From: JBDKGH01 sp039798265
GTDB lineage: Bacteria > Bacteroidota > Bacteroidia > Flavobacteriales_D > Sanyastnellaceae
Direction of reading: 5' to 3'
NCBI GenBank assembly: GCA_039798265.1
Contig: JBDKGH010000027.1
Span: forward strand, 8,859 to 72,858
Length of the DNA stretch: 64,000 nucleotides
The notes beneath the pieces were generated by a model. The model worked only from the letters and a program-made list of their open reading frames with translations. It had not been told where the DNA came from and searched no databases. Shown here in pieces: positions 16,860 through 25,721 of the stretch. The translations under genes and the position numbers were made by a program. How positions within the stretch are numbered: the stretch's first letter is position 1; each line of letters opens with the position of its first letter.

Positions 16860-16891
16860 TTGCTTTTTTTACAATAATTCGTTTACTTTCG
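16860..16891 (+). promoter_or_regulatory. Putative promoter of the DUF2795 gene
   Basis: TTG at 16860-16862 and TACTTTCG at 16884-16891, 21 bases apart, resemble the Bacteroidota -33/-7 pair with one changed base in the -7 box. The start codon follows 38 bases later. Confidence 0.5.
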
Positions 16892-16929
16892 CGATTCGAT
16901 AAAAACTAACCAATTAAAACTCTTAGGCT

Positions 16930-17151
16930 ATGTATTGGACACTAGAACTAGCCTCCTACTTGGAAGACGCACCTTGGCCAGCAACCAAAGACGAGTTAAT
17001 CGATTTTGCTATGCGTACCGGTGCACCGCTTGAGGTGGTTGAGAACCTTCAGCAAATTGAAGACGACGAAGAAGTATTTGAAAGCATCGAAGATATTTGG
17101 CCGGACTATCCCACCAAAGAAGATTTCTTCTTCAACGAAGACGAATATTAA
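16930..17151 (+). CDS. DUF2795 domain protein
   Basis: A 73-residue acidic protein, very typical of Bacteroidota: MYWTLELASYLEDAPWPATKDELIDFAMRTG is cut here only by description, since the recognisable parts are APWPATKDELIDFA, GAPLEVVENLQ and the ending DIWPDYPTKEDFFFNEDEY. The function is unknown; the family is short, cytosolic and conserved across the phylum, often as a single gene. The strongly acidic tail and strict conservation of the end suggest a binding partner. A promoter-like pair precedes it and a strong hairpin follows it, so it is probably transcribed alone. Confidence 0.85.
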   Translation: MYWTLELASYLEDAPWPATKDELIDFAMRTGAPLEVVENLQQIEDDEEVFESIEDIWPDYPTKEDFFFNEDEY

Positions 17152-17197
17152 TCACATGCTTCTAACCTTGCCTGTAGCAAGGTAGTACGATGATCTA

Positions 17198-17241
17198 GAA
17201 ACGAGAAACTAGTTGCAGTATTCTGCCTTGTTTCTCGTTTC
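17198..17241 (+). terminator. 12-bp-stem hairpin, possible terminator
   Basis: GAAACGAGAAAC (17198-17209) and its exact complement GTTTCTCGTTTC (17230-17241) enclose a 20-base loop, followed by gttttaac. The stem is perfect but AT-rich, the loop is long and the T run short, so it may be a terminator of the DUF2795 gene or a leader structure of the dCMP deaminase mRNA (ATG at 17257). Confidence 0.55.
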
Positions 17242-17256
17242 GTTTTAACACTATCC

Positions 17257-17706
17257 ATGGAAGAAGGCCAAATCAGATACGAAAACAACGCAAAACAAGA
17301 GCGTTATGACCATGCCTACCTGCGCATGGCAAAAGAATGGGCAGCTCTTTCGCATTGCGTGCGAAAGCAAGTGGGCGCTATTTTAGTAAAAGACGGCATG
17401 ATCATCTCCGATGGCTACAACGGAACACCCAGCGGATTCCCCAATACATGCGAAAATGATAATGGCGAAACACATTGGTATGTTTTGCATGCCGAAGCGA
17501 ACGCCATCATGAAAGTGGCACGGTCAACCAATAATGCCAAAAATTCTACGCTTTACATCACCCTCTCGCCGTGCAAAGAATGCTGCAAACTCATACTGCA
17601 AGCGGGCATCCGACGCATGGTGTACATCGATGAGTATAAGGACAAAACGGGTATCGAATTTCTAAAAGAAGCAGGATTAGAGGTGGTGCAAATGACGATC
17701 GATTGA
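17257..17706 (+). CDS. dCMP/cytidine deaminase family protein (deoxycytidylate deaminase)
   Basis: A 149-residue zinc-dependent deaminase. The zinc site is complete: His78-Ala-Glu80 (HAEANAI) and Cys106/Cys109 (SPCKECC). GYNGTPSGFPN and the C-terminal YKDKTGIEFLKEAGLEV are characteristic of the ComEB/dCMP deaminase group, which makes dUMP for thymidylate synthesis. The DNA context does not show pathway partners, although a thymidine kinase lies elsewhere in the window. The start at ATG 17257 gives the normal length; 105 bp separate it from the following protease gene. Confidence 0.92.
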   Translation: MEEGQIRYENNAKQERYDHAYLRMAKEWAALSHCVRKQVGAILVKDGMIISDGYNGTPSGFPNTCENDNGETHWYVLHAEANAIMKVARSTNNAKNSTLYITLSPCKECCKLILQAGIRRMVYIDEYKDKTGIEFLKEAGLEVVQMTID

Positions 17707-17811
17707 TCCTATTTTCTTTTGCCACCGCATTCGTTGATAATTTAAGCAAAAACTGTAAAAAGGAGCCCGCAGATTCTCATCTTTGCAAGAGACCTATCGG
17801 TACAATTAAGC

Positions 17812-19494
17812 ATGAATAACGAACATCTCGGTAAATATTACGAAACGCCCAAAAGCAACAAACCATCCTCGATGCAACCGCTCTATTACGCGGGCACTCT
17901 GATTGTGGGTTTGCTCATTGGCACTTTTCTCGCCGATCGTAATCTTTTCCAAATAAAAACGGGAACCGAAGAGAACCCTAATAAACTCGTAAGCCTCATC
18001 GATTTTATTGAGGACAATTACGTGGACAGCGTTGACAAACGCAAGCTCATCGACGATGCCATTGGGTCTATTCTGAAAAACTTGGATCCTCATTCCTATT
18101 ACCTCACTCCCGAAGAGTTAGCCAAAGCAACGGAAGAGTTAGATGGCGGTTTCGAAGGAATTGGTGTAGAATTCATTATTCTGCGCGACTCGCTCATGGT
18201 GGTAAAAACGGTGGAGGGCGGTCCGTCTGAAAAGGCGGGCGTAATGGCCGGAGACCGCATTGTCAAAGTAGAGGGGGAGTCTATCAGCGGTGCAGATTTG
18301 GACGGCGATAAAGCGCAAAAATTGCTCAAAGGAAAACGGGGCTCGAAAGTAAACATCTCTGTTTTCCGCCCAGGAAATAAAGAAACAGTGGACTTAACCA
18401 TCACCAGAGGAAACATCCCCCTCGAAAGTGTTCCAGCGGCCTTTATGGTAGATGATAGCACGGGTTATGTGAAAGTTGAACGTTTCGCACGCACTACTTA
18501 CGAGGAGTTCATGAACGCCATGAATGAGCTCGACAAGCAAGGCTGCAAAAAGGTGATTCTCGATCTACGCGGAAACGGTGGTGGCTTAATGGATCAAGCA
18601 ACGGGCATGGTGGAAGAGTTTTTAACTGAAGATAAACTCATCGTATACACCACAGGAGCGCACAGCGATAAAGAAGTCATTACTTCTTCGAAGCAAGGGG
18701 ATTTTAAAGACAAAGAAATCATTGTGCTAATCGACCAAGGCTCGGCATCGGCAAGCGAAATTGTCGCTGGAGCGCTGCAAGATTGGGACAGGAGCATCAC
18801 TGTTGGCCGACGTTCTTTTGGTAAGGGCCTCGTACAACGCGAAATTGAACTCGCTGATAACAGCGCACTTCGTCTTACGATTGCTCGTTATCATACACCC
18901 ACTGGTCGCTGCATACAAAAGCCCTACGGTGATTCTATTGACTATAGCGACGATTTTCATGAACGTATTGTGAGCGGTGAATTGCTCAGCGCAGATAGTG
19001 TTTCTTTCCCCGATTCGTTGAAGTACACTACTCCTGGAGGCCGCATCGTGTATGGCGGCGGAGGCATTATGCCCGACGTTTTTGTTCCTATAGACACCAC
19101 TTATTTGTCTTCAGGACTGTTAGCCGACCTGGCTTATGCAGGCGTCATCCGCCAATTTACTTTCGACTACACCGATACACATCGCAGAGATCTGAAGAAG
19201 TATAAAGATGGTGATGCATTCGTAAAAGAGTTTATCGTTACGGACGCTATGATTTCGCAGCTTGTGAAAGTGGCGGAAAAACAAAAGATTGAAGTTAAAC
19301 CGGCTGCTTTGAAGAAAATTAATGCGGAATTAAAAATGCGCATCAAAGCTCAAATCGCACGCAGCATGTTTGATGATACAACCATGTACAAAGTGTTGCT
19401 CACCCGCGACAATGACTATAAGAAAGCACTCGAGGTAGCCGCTGGAGAGGATAAAAAAGTGGCCGAAACACCCAAGAAAGCCTCGAAGAAATAA
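17812..19494 (+). CDS. S41 family C-terminal processing peptidase (first copy)
   Basis: A 560-residue CtpA/Tsp-like serine protease. It has one N-terminal membrane anchor (about residues 25-42, PLYYAGTLIVGLLIGTFLAD), a tail-specific protease helical cap with DPHSYYLTPEEL, a PDZ domain (about 100-190; GGFEGIGVEF, AGDRIVKVEG) and the catalytic core: DLRGNGGGLMDQA, the serine motif QGSASASEIV at about 309-318, and the lysine in RRSFGKGLVQ about 25 residues later. The C-terminal ~30 residues are rich in Lys and Ala. Such proteases trim periplasmic proteins from the C-terminus. rnpA starts six bases after its stop. Confidence 0.92.
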   Translation: MNNEHLGKYYETPKSNKPSSMQPLYYAGTLIVGLLIGTFLADRNLFQIKTGTEENPNKLVSLIDFIEDNYVDSVDKRKLIDDAIGSILKNLDPHSYYLTPEELAKATEELDGGFEGIGVEFIILRDSLMVVKTVEGGPSEKAGVMAGDRIVKVEGESISGADLDGDKAQKLLKGKRGSKVNISVFRPGNKETVDLTITRGNIPLESVPAAFMVDDSTGYVKVERFARTTYEEFMNAMNELDKQGCKKVILDLRGNGGGLMDQATGMVEEFLTEDKLIVYTTGAHSDKEVITSSKQGDFKDKEIIVLIDQGSASASEIVAGALQDWDRSITVGRRSFGKGLVQREIELADNSALRLTIARYHTPTGRCIQKPYGDSIDYSDDFHERIVSGELLSADSVSFPDSLKYTTPGGRIVYGGGGIMPDVFVPIDTTYLSSGLLADLAYAGVIRQFTFDYTDTHRRDLKKYKDGDAFVKEFIVTDAMISQLVKVAEKQKIEVKPAALKKINAELKMRIKAQIARSMFDDTTMYKVLLTRDNDYKKALEVAAGEDKKVAETPKKASKK

Positions 19495-19499
19495 GGAGA

Positions 19500-19919
19500 A
19501 TGTCTATCGAAACGAAGTACCGCAATAAACTCACAAAGGAGGAACGTCTATCCAAAAAGCAATGGATAGAGGCTCTTTATGAGAGTGGCACCAGTATTAA
19601 ATCGCCCGCTATTGTTTTAGTAAAACACGAGGTGAACGTCGATATTCCTTTTCCTGCGCAGGCCATGTTTACGGTGAGTAAACGAAATTTCAAGCGGGCT
19701 CATGATCGAAATCGAGTGAAACGCTTGATGAAAGAAGCATACCGCAAACAAAAACACCTATTGTACGCAACATTAGATAGCCAACAAAAGAAGTCAACGC
19801 TGATGTTCATTTTTACTGGAAAAGGCATTCCCAATTATCCGTACGTACACGGTAAAATTTCTGACCTACTTTCCCGTTATGTGCACCAGCTGTCAAATAC
19901 TGAATCGCTCCCTTCATGA
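19500..19919 (+). CDS. rnpA: Ribonuclease P protein component
   Basis: The 139-residue protein subunit that helps RNase P RNA cleave the 5' leader of pre-tRNAs. The signature arginine-rich segment FKRAHDRNRVKRLMKEAYR is present (about 62-80), preceded by the FTVSKRNF strand. The gene is sandwiched between two S41 protease genes: 5 bp after the first, and its stop overlaps the start of the second (ATGA at 19916-19919), so translation is probably coupled. rpmH, the usual partner in other phyla, is not here; rnpA next to an S41 gene is common in Bacteroidota. Confidence 0.94.
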   Translation: MSIETKYRNKLTKEERLSKKQWIEALYESGTSIKSPAIVLVKHEVNVDIPFPAQAMFTVSKRNFKRAHDRNRVKRLMKEAYRKQKHLLYATLDSQQKKSTLMFIFTGKGIPNYPYVHGKISDLLSRYVHQLSNTESLPS

Positions 19920-21592
19920 TGAAAAAGTCTATGCAAAGCCTGCGTAAAATGAGCGCCTGGATAATCGGCGCCGCTTTATCCATCACCATACTCGCCTCTG
20001 CTACGGTAGCCGATGAGTTTTTCGAAATTTCGAAAAACATCGAGATTTTCACCTCCGTTTACAAAGAACTGAATATGTATTATGTAGATGATACAAAGCC
20101 AGGTTCCTTGATGAAAACGGGTATCGATGCTATGTTAAAGTCGCTCGACCCCTATACGGTCTATTACCCAGAGTCCAAAATAGAAGACGCCATGTTCATG
20201 CAAACAGGCCAGTATGGTGGCATAGGAACATTGGTAAATACCATCAAAGGAAAGATTACGATTACGGAGCCTTACCAAGGTTTTGCTGCCGCGAAAGCTG
20301 GTTTAAAAGCGGGTGATGTGGTATTGACCGTTAACGGCAAATCCGTTGAAGGCAAAACGCATGACGAAATCACCGATATGCTCACCGGCCAACCGGGCAC
20401 AGATGTGGAACTCACCGTGCAACGTTTCGGTAATGAAAGCCCAGTTACCATTCGCATAAAACGAGAAGAAATCAAAATACCAGATGTGCCTTATTATGCC
20501 ATGGTAGATGATCAAACGGGATACATCAAATTGACTGGATTTACTCAAACGGCAAGCAACGATGTGAAAAATGCCTTCATGGATCTGAAAGGAAAAAACA
20601 TGAAGCGCTGCGTGCTCGATCTCCGCGGTAATGGTGGTGGCCTTCTTCGCGAAGCCATCAACATCGTAAACTTTTTTGTTCCCAAAGGAACAGAGATCGT
20701 TTCTACTAAAGGAAAAATTGAGGAGTGGAATAAAACCTACACGGGTCTCAATGAACCGCTAGATACCCAAATGCCCCTCATTGTTTTGGTGGATGGAATG
20801 TCGGCATCAGCATCTGAAATTGTGAGCGGAAGTTTGCAAGATCTTGATCGTGCTGTAGTAGTAGGAGAGGAATCTTACGGCAAAGGATTGGTGCAACAAA
20901 CGAAAGATCTCATCTATAACACCAAAATGAAATTGACCGTAGCAAAGTATTACACTCCCAGCGGTCGATGCATTCAACGGTTAGACTATTCGCACCGCGA
21001 CGAACAATCTGGTGAAGTAAAAACAACCGCGGATTCCCTAATCAAACCGTTCAATACCCGCAACGGAAGAGTTGTTTACGATGGTCGCGGTATTCGTCCG
21101 GATGTGGAAATAAACCCCGGCGAAGCCAGCAACATTCTCGTTGGATTGGTGACCAATTGGATCACCTTCGACTATGCCACGAAGTACTATTATTCACACA
21201 CTAGTATCGACTCGGCTGATCGTTTTCACCTCAGTGACGCAGAGTATCTTGATTTTGTGAATTATGCCAAAAACAAAGAGTTTACCTACAACACGCGCAC
21301 GGAAGAGTTATACAAAGAATTGAGAAAAGTAGCGGAAGAAGAAAAGTACTTCAGTGACGCAAAGACAGAGTTTGAGAGTCTTTATGCACGCATTGAACCA
21401 CACAAAGAACAGGATCTCATCAAGTTCAAGGATCAAATAAAAGAAGAACTCGAAAACGAAATCGTATCGCGTTATTATTACCAAGATGGCCGAGTAAAGT
21501 GTGGTTTAAAATATGACCCGTGCTTGGCTCAGGTAAGCGAAATCTTCAATACGCGTTATGCCGCTTTATTGGCGGCTCCCGGACGCAAATAA
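19916..21592 (+). CDS. S41 family C-terminal processing peptidase (second copy)
   Basis: A 558-residue paralog of the protease two genes upstream. It has a signal or anchor segment (about 15-34, WIIGAALSITILASATVADEF), a cap region with SLDPYTVYYPES, a PDZ domain (about 100-180; YGGIGTLV, AGDVVLTVNG), then VLDLRGNGGGLLREA, the serine motif MSASASEIVSG and the lysine in EESYGKGLVQQ. The C-terminal ~130 residues are helical and charged and differ from those of the first copy. The start overlaps the rnpA stop by four bases; two ATG codons are adjacent and either could be used. Confidence 0.92.
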   Translation: MMKKSMQSLRKMSAWIIGAALSITILASATVADEFFEISKNIEIFTSVYKELNMYYVDDTKPGSLMKTGIDAMLKSLDPYTVYYPESKIEDAMFMQTGQYGGIGTLVNTIKGKITITEPYQGFAAAKAGLKAGDVVLTVNGKSVEGKTHDEITDMLTGQPGTDVELTVQRFGNESPVTIRIKREEIKIPDVPYYAMVDDQTGYIKLTGFTQTASNDVKNAFMDLKGKNMKRCVLDLRGNGGGLLREAINIVNFFVPKGTEIVSTKGKIEEWNKTYTGLNEPLDTQMPLIVLVDGMSASASEIVSGSLQDLDRAVVVGEESYGKGLVQQTKDLIYNTKMKLTVAKYYTPSGRCIQRLDYSHRDEQSGEVKTTADSLIKPFNTRNGRVVYDGRGIRPDVEINPGEASNILVGLVTNWITFDYATKYYYSHTSIDSADRFHLSDAEYLDFVNYAKNKEFTYNTRTEELYKELRKVAEEEKYFSDAKTEFESLYARIEPHKEQDLIKFKDQIKEELENEIVSRYYYQDGRVKCGLKYDPCLAQVSEIFNTRYAALLAAPGRK

Positions 21593-21609
21593 GCGAAGGG
21601 TGTGCGTGC

Positions 21610-23226
21610 ATGAATAGAGAAAACATCAAAAAAAGTGTGCTGATTTTGCAGGAAACGGGCTTGATTTTATTAGCCCTCTCCCTGCCTTTGGCTAATCTTT
21701 TTATGTCCATCTCTACCTTTTGGCTCATCGGTGTTTGGATGCTGTGGATGGCCTTCGACGGAAGTATAAAAAAAAGGTTGACCGCTTTTTTACATCAGCC
21801 CGCGGCGTGGTCAATGATGGGCATCTTTTTTCTCTTTGCCTTTAGCCTGCTTTGGACAGCCAATCAAAAGGAGGGAATTAAAGAGGTGTTATTGAAATTA
21901 CCACTTCTGGTAATCCCGCTAGCCATCAGCGGTTTTGAAGCTATTTCAAAAAAACAGTTGTATCGCATTCTCCGTTTTTATCTTGTCGGTTTATTGATCG
22001 CTTCGGGCATTTGTTTATCCGTTTACTTTGGGTGGTACAACAGTTTCGCCACTCCACTGGGTTTCAAAGCACGAAACCCCATTGATGTGAGAGAAATTTC
22101 CATCCTGATTTCGCACATTCGCTTTAGCCTCATGTTGGTTTTTGGTATCGGTGTAGTGTGGTACCTCATTGCAAAAAAGGAGCTGCACTTATTGGTGGGT
22201 ACATTGATGGTAGCGGTATTTCTTTACTTCATGTGGGTAGTAGAATCCATGACGGGCTTTGCACTGATTTTTTTCTTGGTTCTGTTTTTCCTTCTGCGCC
22301 GGGCCTTGTCTACTCGCCGTAAATGGCTGAAGTGGACCACCGCCATCGCTCTGATCATCGTTCCAATGGTTTGTTTTATGACCGTTCGCAGATGGTATTC
22401 AGAGTATTTTACGGTAGAAAATGTGGACTTCAATCAGCTAGATGCGGTGAGCCCTAGTGGAAATATTTATTATCACATCCGCGAAAACAGAGAAATTGAA
22501 AACGGCCATTACACTTGGATCTACATCGTAGATAGTGAGTTAAAAGAGGAGTGGGAAAAACGAAGCCACCTGCCTTTCGACTCGAGTGAAAAGGCTGTAC
22601 GCCCTGTGCTTATCCGTTATTTGACTTCGAAAGGTTTGCGAAAAGATGCGGAAGGAGTCAAAAGTTTGTCAGCTCAAGACATACAAAATATTGAAAAGGG
22701 AATTCCCAACATCACATGGACTACCCGATCTGGACTGCGCTTGCGAATGGACCGAATTTTCTATGAATGGAATACCTATAGGCAAGGCGGCAACCCGAAT
22801 GGTCATTCGGTAAGGCAGCGAATGCTGTTTTGGGAAGTAGCCTTTCGAATCACGGAACGCAGACTGTGGACGGGTGTGGGTATTGGCGATGTGCGCGATG
22901 CTTTTGCTTGTATGTATGACGAAATGAAAAGCCCATTGGATCAGAAGCACCGGCTAGGGGCGCATAACCAGTATTTAACGGCTTGTATCACTTTTGGAGT
23001 GGGGGGACTAATGGTGTTTTTAGTCTTGTTATACATGCCCTTCTTTCAGGCGGCTAATAGAAAAAATTGGTTACTCACCTGCGCGTGGTTAATCGTCATG
23101 ATCTCGTTTATTACAGAAGATACGTTAGAATCCCAGTCAGGCGTTACCTTCTACGCCTATACTATTTCGCTGTTAGCCGTGCTGCGCTTAAATTCTTCAG
23201 ATACTGCGCGATCGATTCGGGACTGA
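21610..23226 (+). CDS. O-antigen ligase/polymerase-like membrane protein (Wzy_C family)
   Basis: About 538 residues from the ATG at 21610, with about ten hydrophobic helices: two early ones (GLILLALSLPLANLFM, WLIGVWMLWMAF), a long set to about residue 270, a periplasmic loop of ~200 residues, and a C-terminal pair. The loop ends with RLWTGVGIGDVRDAF and LGAHNQYLTACITFGVGGL, which match the conserved H-N-x-Y/F-L region of the O-antigen ligase family. The product probably joins polysaccharide units to a lipid A core or polymerises a surface glycan. Its 3' end overlaps the convergent GT9 gene by 65 bp. In-frame codons run upstream to 21520 inside the protease gene, but the ATG at 21610 is the better start. 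Confidence 0.8.
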   Translation: MNRENIKKSVLILQETGLILLALSLPLANLFMSISTFWLIGVWMLWMAFDGSIKKRLTAFLHQPAAWSMMGIFFLFAFSLLWTANQKEGIKEVLLKLPLLVIPLAISGFEAISKKQLYRILRFYLVGLLIASGICLSVYFGWYNSFATPLGFKARNPIDVREISILISHIRFSLMLVFGIGVVWYLIAKKELHLLVGTLMVAVFLYFMWVVESMTGFALIFFLVLFFLLRRALSTRRKWLKWTTAIALIIVPMVCFMTVRRWYSEYFTVENVDFNQLDAVSPSGNIYYHIRENREIENGHYTWIYIVDSELKEEWEKRSHLPFDSSEKAVRPVLIRYLTSKGLRKDAEGVKSLSAQDIQNIEKGIPNITWTTRSGLRLRMDRIFYEWNTYRQGGNPNGHSVRQRMLFWEVAFRITERRLWTGVGIGDVRDAFACMYDEMKSPLDQKHRLGAHNQYLTACITFGVGGLMVFLVLLYMPFFQAANRKNWLLTCAWLIVMISFITEDTLESQSGVTFYAYTISLLAVLRLNSSDTARSIRD

Positions 23227-24175
23227 TAAGTAGTTCTTCTCCTGGTTGGGGCTCATTGGTAGCCGTAACAACAGTTGCGTTTTTTCCCAAAGGTCTCCAT
23301 CGCCCGGGATGTATGGGTCTGCGATTGCTGTAAAGCCCGATGGCATTTATACCCGTGGCGGCAGCTATGTGCAGAGGCCCTGTACTGGCCGCTATTAGCG
23401 CATCTCCGCAGCTAATGAAAGCAATCAATTCTTTAAGCGAGTATTTGCCAGTAGCGTCTATAACTCCAGCGGGCATAGCTCCCCAATTTTTTTTAATCGC
23501 ATCACCTTCTGCGCTTGTTCCGGTGACTACCATTTCAAATTCATCAGGTGGTAAAAGGTCAATCAGCTTTCTAAAATTTGCCAACGACCAGTTGATCGCA
23601 CTTCCTTTTGAAAGGGGGTGAAGCAACACTCTGAATTTACCGAACGATCGTTCGGATTGGTATTTTTCTATCAACCCCATATCGCCCGAAAAACCATAGT
23701 AATCGGACATTTCAGCGAGAGTAGGAATAAAATCAAGACCCAGCCCACGAAGTAGTTTCATATTCAACTGCGATTCGTGGAGGTCGCTTTTTTTACGAGA
23801 AAAATGTATTTTTTTATTACAAGTAAACCAAGTAAAGAGTCGATTGGTAGTGGCTATGCGTAAAGGAATGTTCGCTTTTTTACAAATAGCCGTTACTTCT
23901 TTAGTAGGAAAAACGTGCACTACTGCGTCGTATTTTCCTTGTTGAATCAATGCGACCTGTGCTTTTTCATCCATCGCGAAAAGCTCGTCAGCATTGAGAA
24001 AATGATCTACATGACTGCACGCACCGATGATGTCTTTCGTGTAATTTTTTCCTAAAAAAGTAATACGACAATCGGGAAAATATTTTTTGATCACTCCGCA
24101 TGTTGGCAAAGTGAGCATCACATCGCCAATGCTGTCGGTGCGGGCGATGAGGATATGGTTAAATGCTTTTTCCAC
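23162..24175 (-). CDS. Glycosyltransferase family 9 (heptosyltransferase-like)
   Basis: A protein of ~337 residues from the GTG at 24175; an upstream ATG at 24217 is possible but would overlap the GT2 gene more deeply and precede the family N-terminus (NHILIARTDSIGDVMLTLP). Other GT9 marks are VLLHPLSKGSAINW and the nucleotide-sugar site CGDALIAASTGPLHIAAATG. The enzyme family adds heptose or a similar sugar to the LPS inner core from ADP-sugars on the cytosolic face. Its neighbours GT2 and uppP, and the O-antigen ligase-like gene converging on it, point to LPS or lipid-linked glycan assembly. Acceptor and donor are not readable. Confidence 0.86.
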   Translation of the reverse strand: MEKAFNHILIARTDSIGDVMLTLPTCGVIKKYFPDCRITFLGKNYTKDIIGACSHVDHFLNADELFAMDEKAQVALIQQGKYDAVVHVFPTKEVTAICKKANIPLRIATTNRLFTWFTCNKKIHFSRKKSDLHESQLNMKLLRGLGLDFIPTLAEMSDYYGFSGDMGLIEKYQSERSFGKFRVLLHPLSKGSAINWSLANFRKLIDLLPPDEFEMVVTGTSAEGDAIKKNWGAMPAGVIDATGKYSLKELIAFISCGDALIAASTGPLHIAAATGINAIGLYSNRRPIHPGRWRPLGKNATVVTATNEPQPGEELLISPESIAQYLKNLSAARLTAK

Positions 24176-24920
24176 GTTGCAACAAAAGGAGATTGTGATA
24201 CTTTTTATAAGTCGCAAAGGCGCTTAAGCGCGAAATGGTGAAGCCGGTAGCGCCATCCAAAAATCCAGTTTTAAGAATGAAGCTTTTCACAAACTGCGCA
24301 ATTACTTTTATAATGATCAATGGCCACGACGATTTTTTTCCTTGCTGATGTAACTCCTTAGAAGCAATAGCCGAAAAATAATCGATCTGTTTTAAGTGAT
24401 CTTGACGTGTGTAATAGGAATAGTGCAACAAGTCGCCAGTGAGATGTCCCGTTTCACTTCCATCGGTCATATCGAGCCTGTCATGCGGGTTTACGCCGGT
24501 CCAGCGCGCATGAGATTTGTGAACAAGACGCACTTTGGTATCCGGATACCAACCGCAGTATTTTACCCAATGGCCGCAGTAATAGGTCAAGCGGTTAAAG
24601 CGATATCCTTTTTGTTGTGGATCTTTTTTTACCTGAAGAATAGAAGCTTTCAGTTCATCAGTAAGCGCTTCGTCGGCATCGAGGGAAAGTATCCATTCGT
24701 GTGAAGCTTGATCAATAGCGTAATTTTTTTGCTGAATATGACCTTCAAAAGCATGAGGAATAAAACGCACACCATACTTCTTGCAAATGGCTTCTGTAGC
24801 GTCTTTGGAAAAAGAATCGACTACCACTATCTCGTCCGCAACACCCACTAAAGATTGAAGGCAACGCTCAATGTTGCGTTCTTCATTGTAAGTGATTATG
24901 ACGGCCGATAGTGCAATCAA
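24159..24920 (-). CDS. Glycosyltransferase family 2 (WaaE/KdtX-like)
   Basis: A 253-residue GT-A enzyme. It opens with LSAVIITYNEERNIERCLQSL, has the donor-side VVDSFSKDATEAICKKYG and the metal-binding SLDADEAL, then GYRFNRLTYYCGHWVKYCGW and KVRLVHKSHARWTGV. This combination resembles the beta-1,4-glucosyltransferase WaaE (LPS core) group. A hydrophobic amphipathic C-terminus (about 205-235) could lie on the membrane. The start is TTG at 24920; the next ATG is deep in the fold. It overlaps the GT9 gene by 17 bp, consistent with co-translation. Confidence 0.85.
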   Translation of the reverse strand: MIALSAVIITYNEERNIERCLQSLVGVADEIVVVDSFSKDATEAICKKYGVRFIPHAFEGHIQQKNYAIDQASHEWILSLDADEALTDELKASILQVKKDPQQKGYRFNRLTYYCGHWVKYCGWYPDTKVRLVHKSHARWTGVNPHDRLDMTDGSETGHLTGDLLHYSYYTRQDHLKQIDYFSAIASKELHQQGKKSSWPLIIIKVIAQFVKSFILKTGFLDGATGFTISRLSAFATYKKYHNLLLLQRGKSI

Positions 24921-24929
24921 GGTGGTGAA

Positions 24930-25721
24930 TTAATCTACTATTTCGAGTGGAACATTCATAGCGAGGAGAATGAGTAAAATGGCTCCTACGATTATGCGAT
25001 ACCATCCAAAGGCTTTGAAGCCATGTTTGGTAAGAAATCCAATAAAAAAGCGAATGGCCAACAAAGCAACCACAAAGGCCACAGCATTACCAATGGCAAG
25101 CGTGGTAAGGTTTTCTGTGGTAAAAAGTTCGGGTACTTCATCCCAAGCTTGGTAAAGCTCTAAGGCCGATGCGCCAAACATGGTAGGCACAGCAAGGAAA
25201 AAGGAAAACTCGGCGGCTTGTTTGCGTGTTAGCCCTTGTATCATACCACCAATGATGGTAGAAGCACTGCGCGAAACGCCTGGTATCATGGCCAAACATT
25301 GGAACAAACCGATGGAAAAGGCACTTTTATAGCTCACTGGTTTGTCGTTTTTCGGATTGAGCCATTGATCAATAAAGAGAAAAACAATACCTCCTACGAG
25401 CAACGAAACCGCCACAGTAGTAACACTCTCGAGCAGAGAGTCGATATGCGATTTGAGCACTACACCCAGCACTGCTGCAGGAATGAAGGCCACGAAAAGA
25501 CGAAAATAAAAATCAAGGCTTTGGAAAAAACGTTTCCAGTACAGCAGCACCACGCTCAGTATAGCTCCAAATTGGATGTTGACGATAAACGCTTTGGTAA
25601 ACGCGGAAGGTTCAATACCCAAGAGCTTTTGAGCAATGATCATGTGGCCGGTAGAAGAGATGGGCAAAAACTCCGTAAGACCTTCTACAATGGCGATGAT
25701 AATGGTTTGAAGAATGCTCAC
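24930..25721 (-). CDS. uppP: Undecaprenyl-diphosphate phosphatase
   Basis: A 263-residue polytopic membrane enzyme that removes a phosphate from undecaprenyl diphosphate, recycling the lipid carrier for peptidoglycan and O-antigen synthesis; also known as BacA (bacitracin resistance). Both active-site motifs are visible: EGLTEFLPISSTGHM near the N-terminus and PGVSRSASTIIGG at about 150. About eight transmembrane helices are predicted. The start is GTG at 25721, overlapping the stop of the DUF3098 gene by four bases (GTGA). Placement beside the glycosyltransferases fits its job. Confidence 0.95.
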   Translation of the reverse strand: MSILQTIIIAIVEGLTEFLPISSTGHMIIAQKLLGIEPSAFTKAFIVNIQFGAILSVVLLYWKRFFQSLDFYFRLFVAFIPAAVLGVVLKSHIDSLLESVTTVAVSLLVGGIVFLFIDQWLNPKNDKPVSYKSAFSIGLFQCLAMIPGVSRSASTIIGGMIQGLTRKQAAEFSFFLAVPTMFGASALELYQAWDEVPELFTTENLTTLAIGNAVAFVVALLAIRFFIGFLTKHGFKAFGWYRIIVGAILLILLAMNVPLEIVD

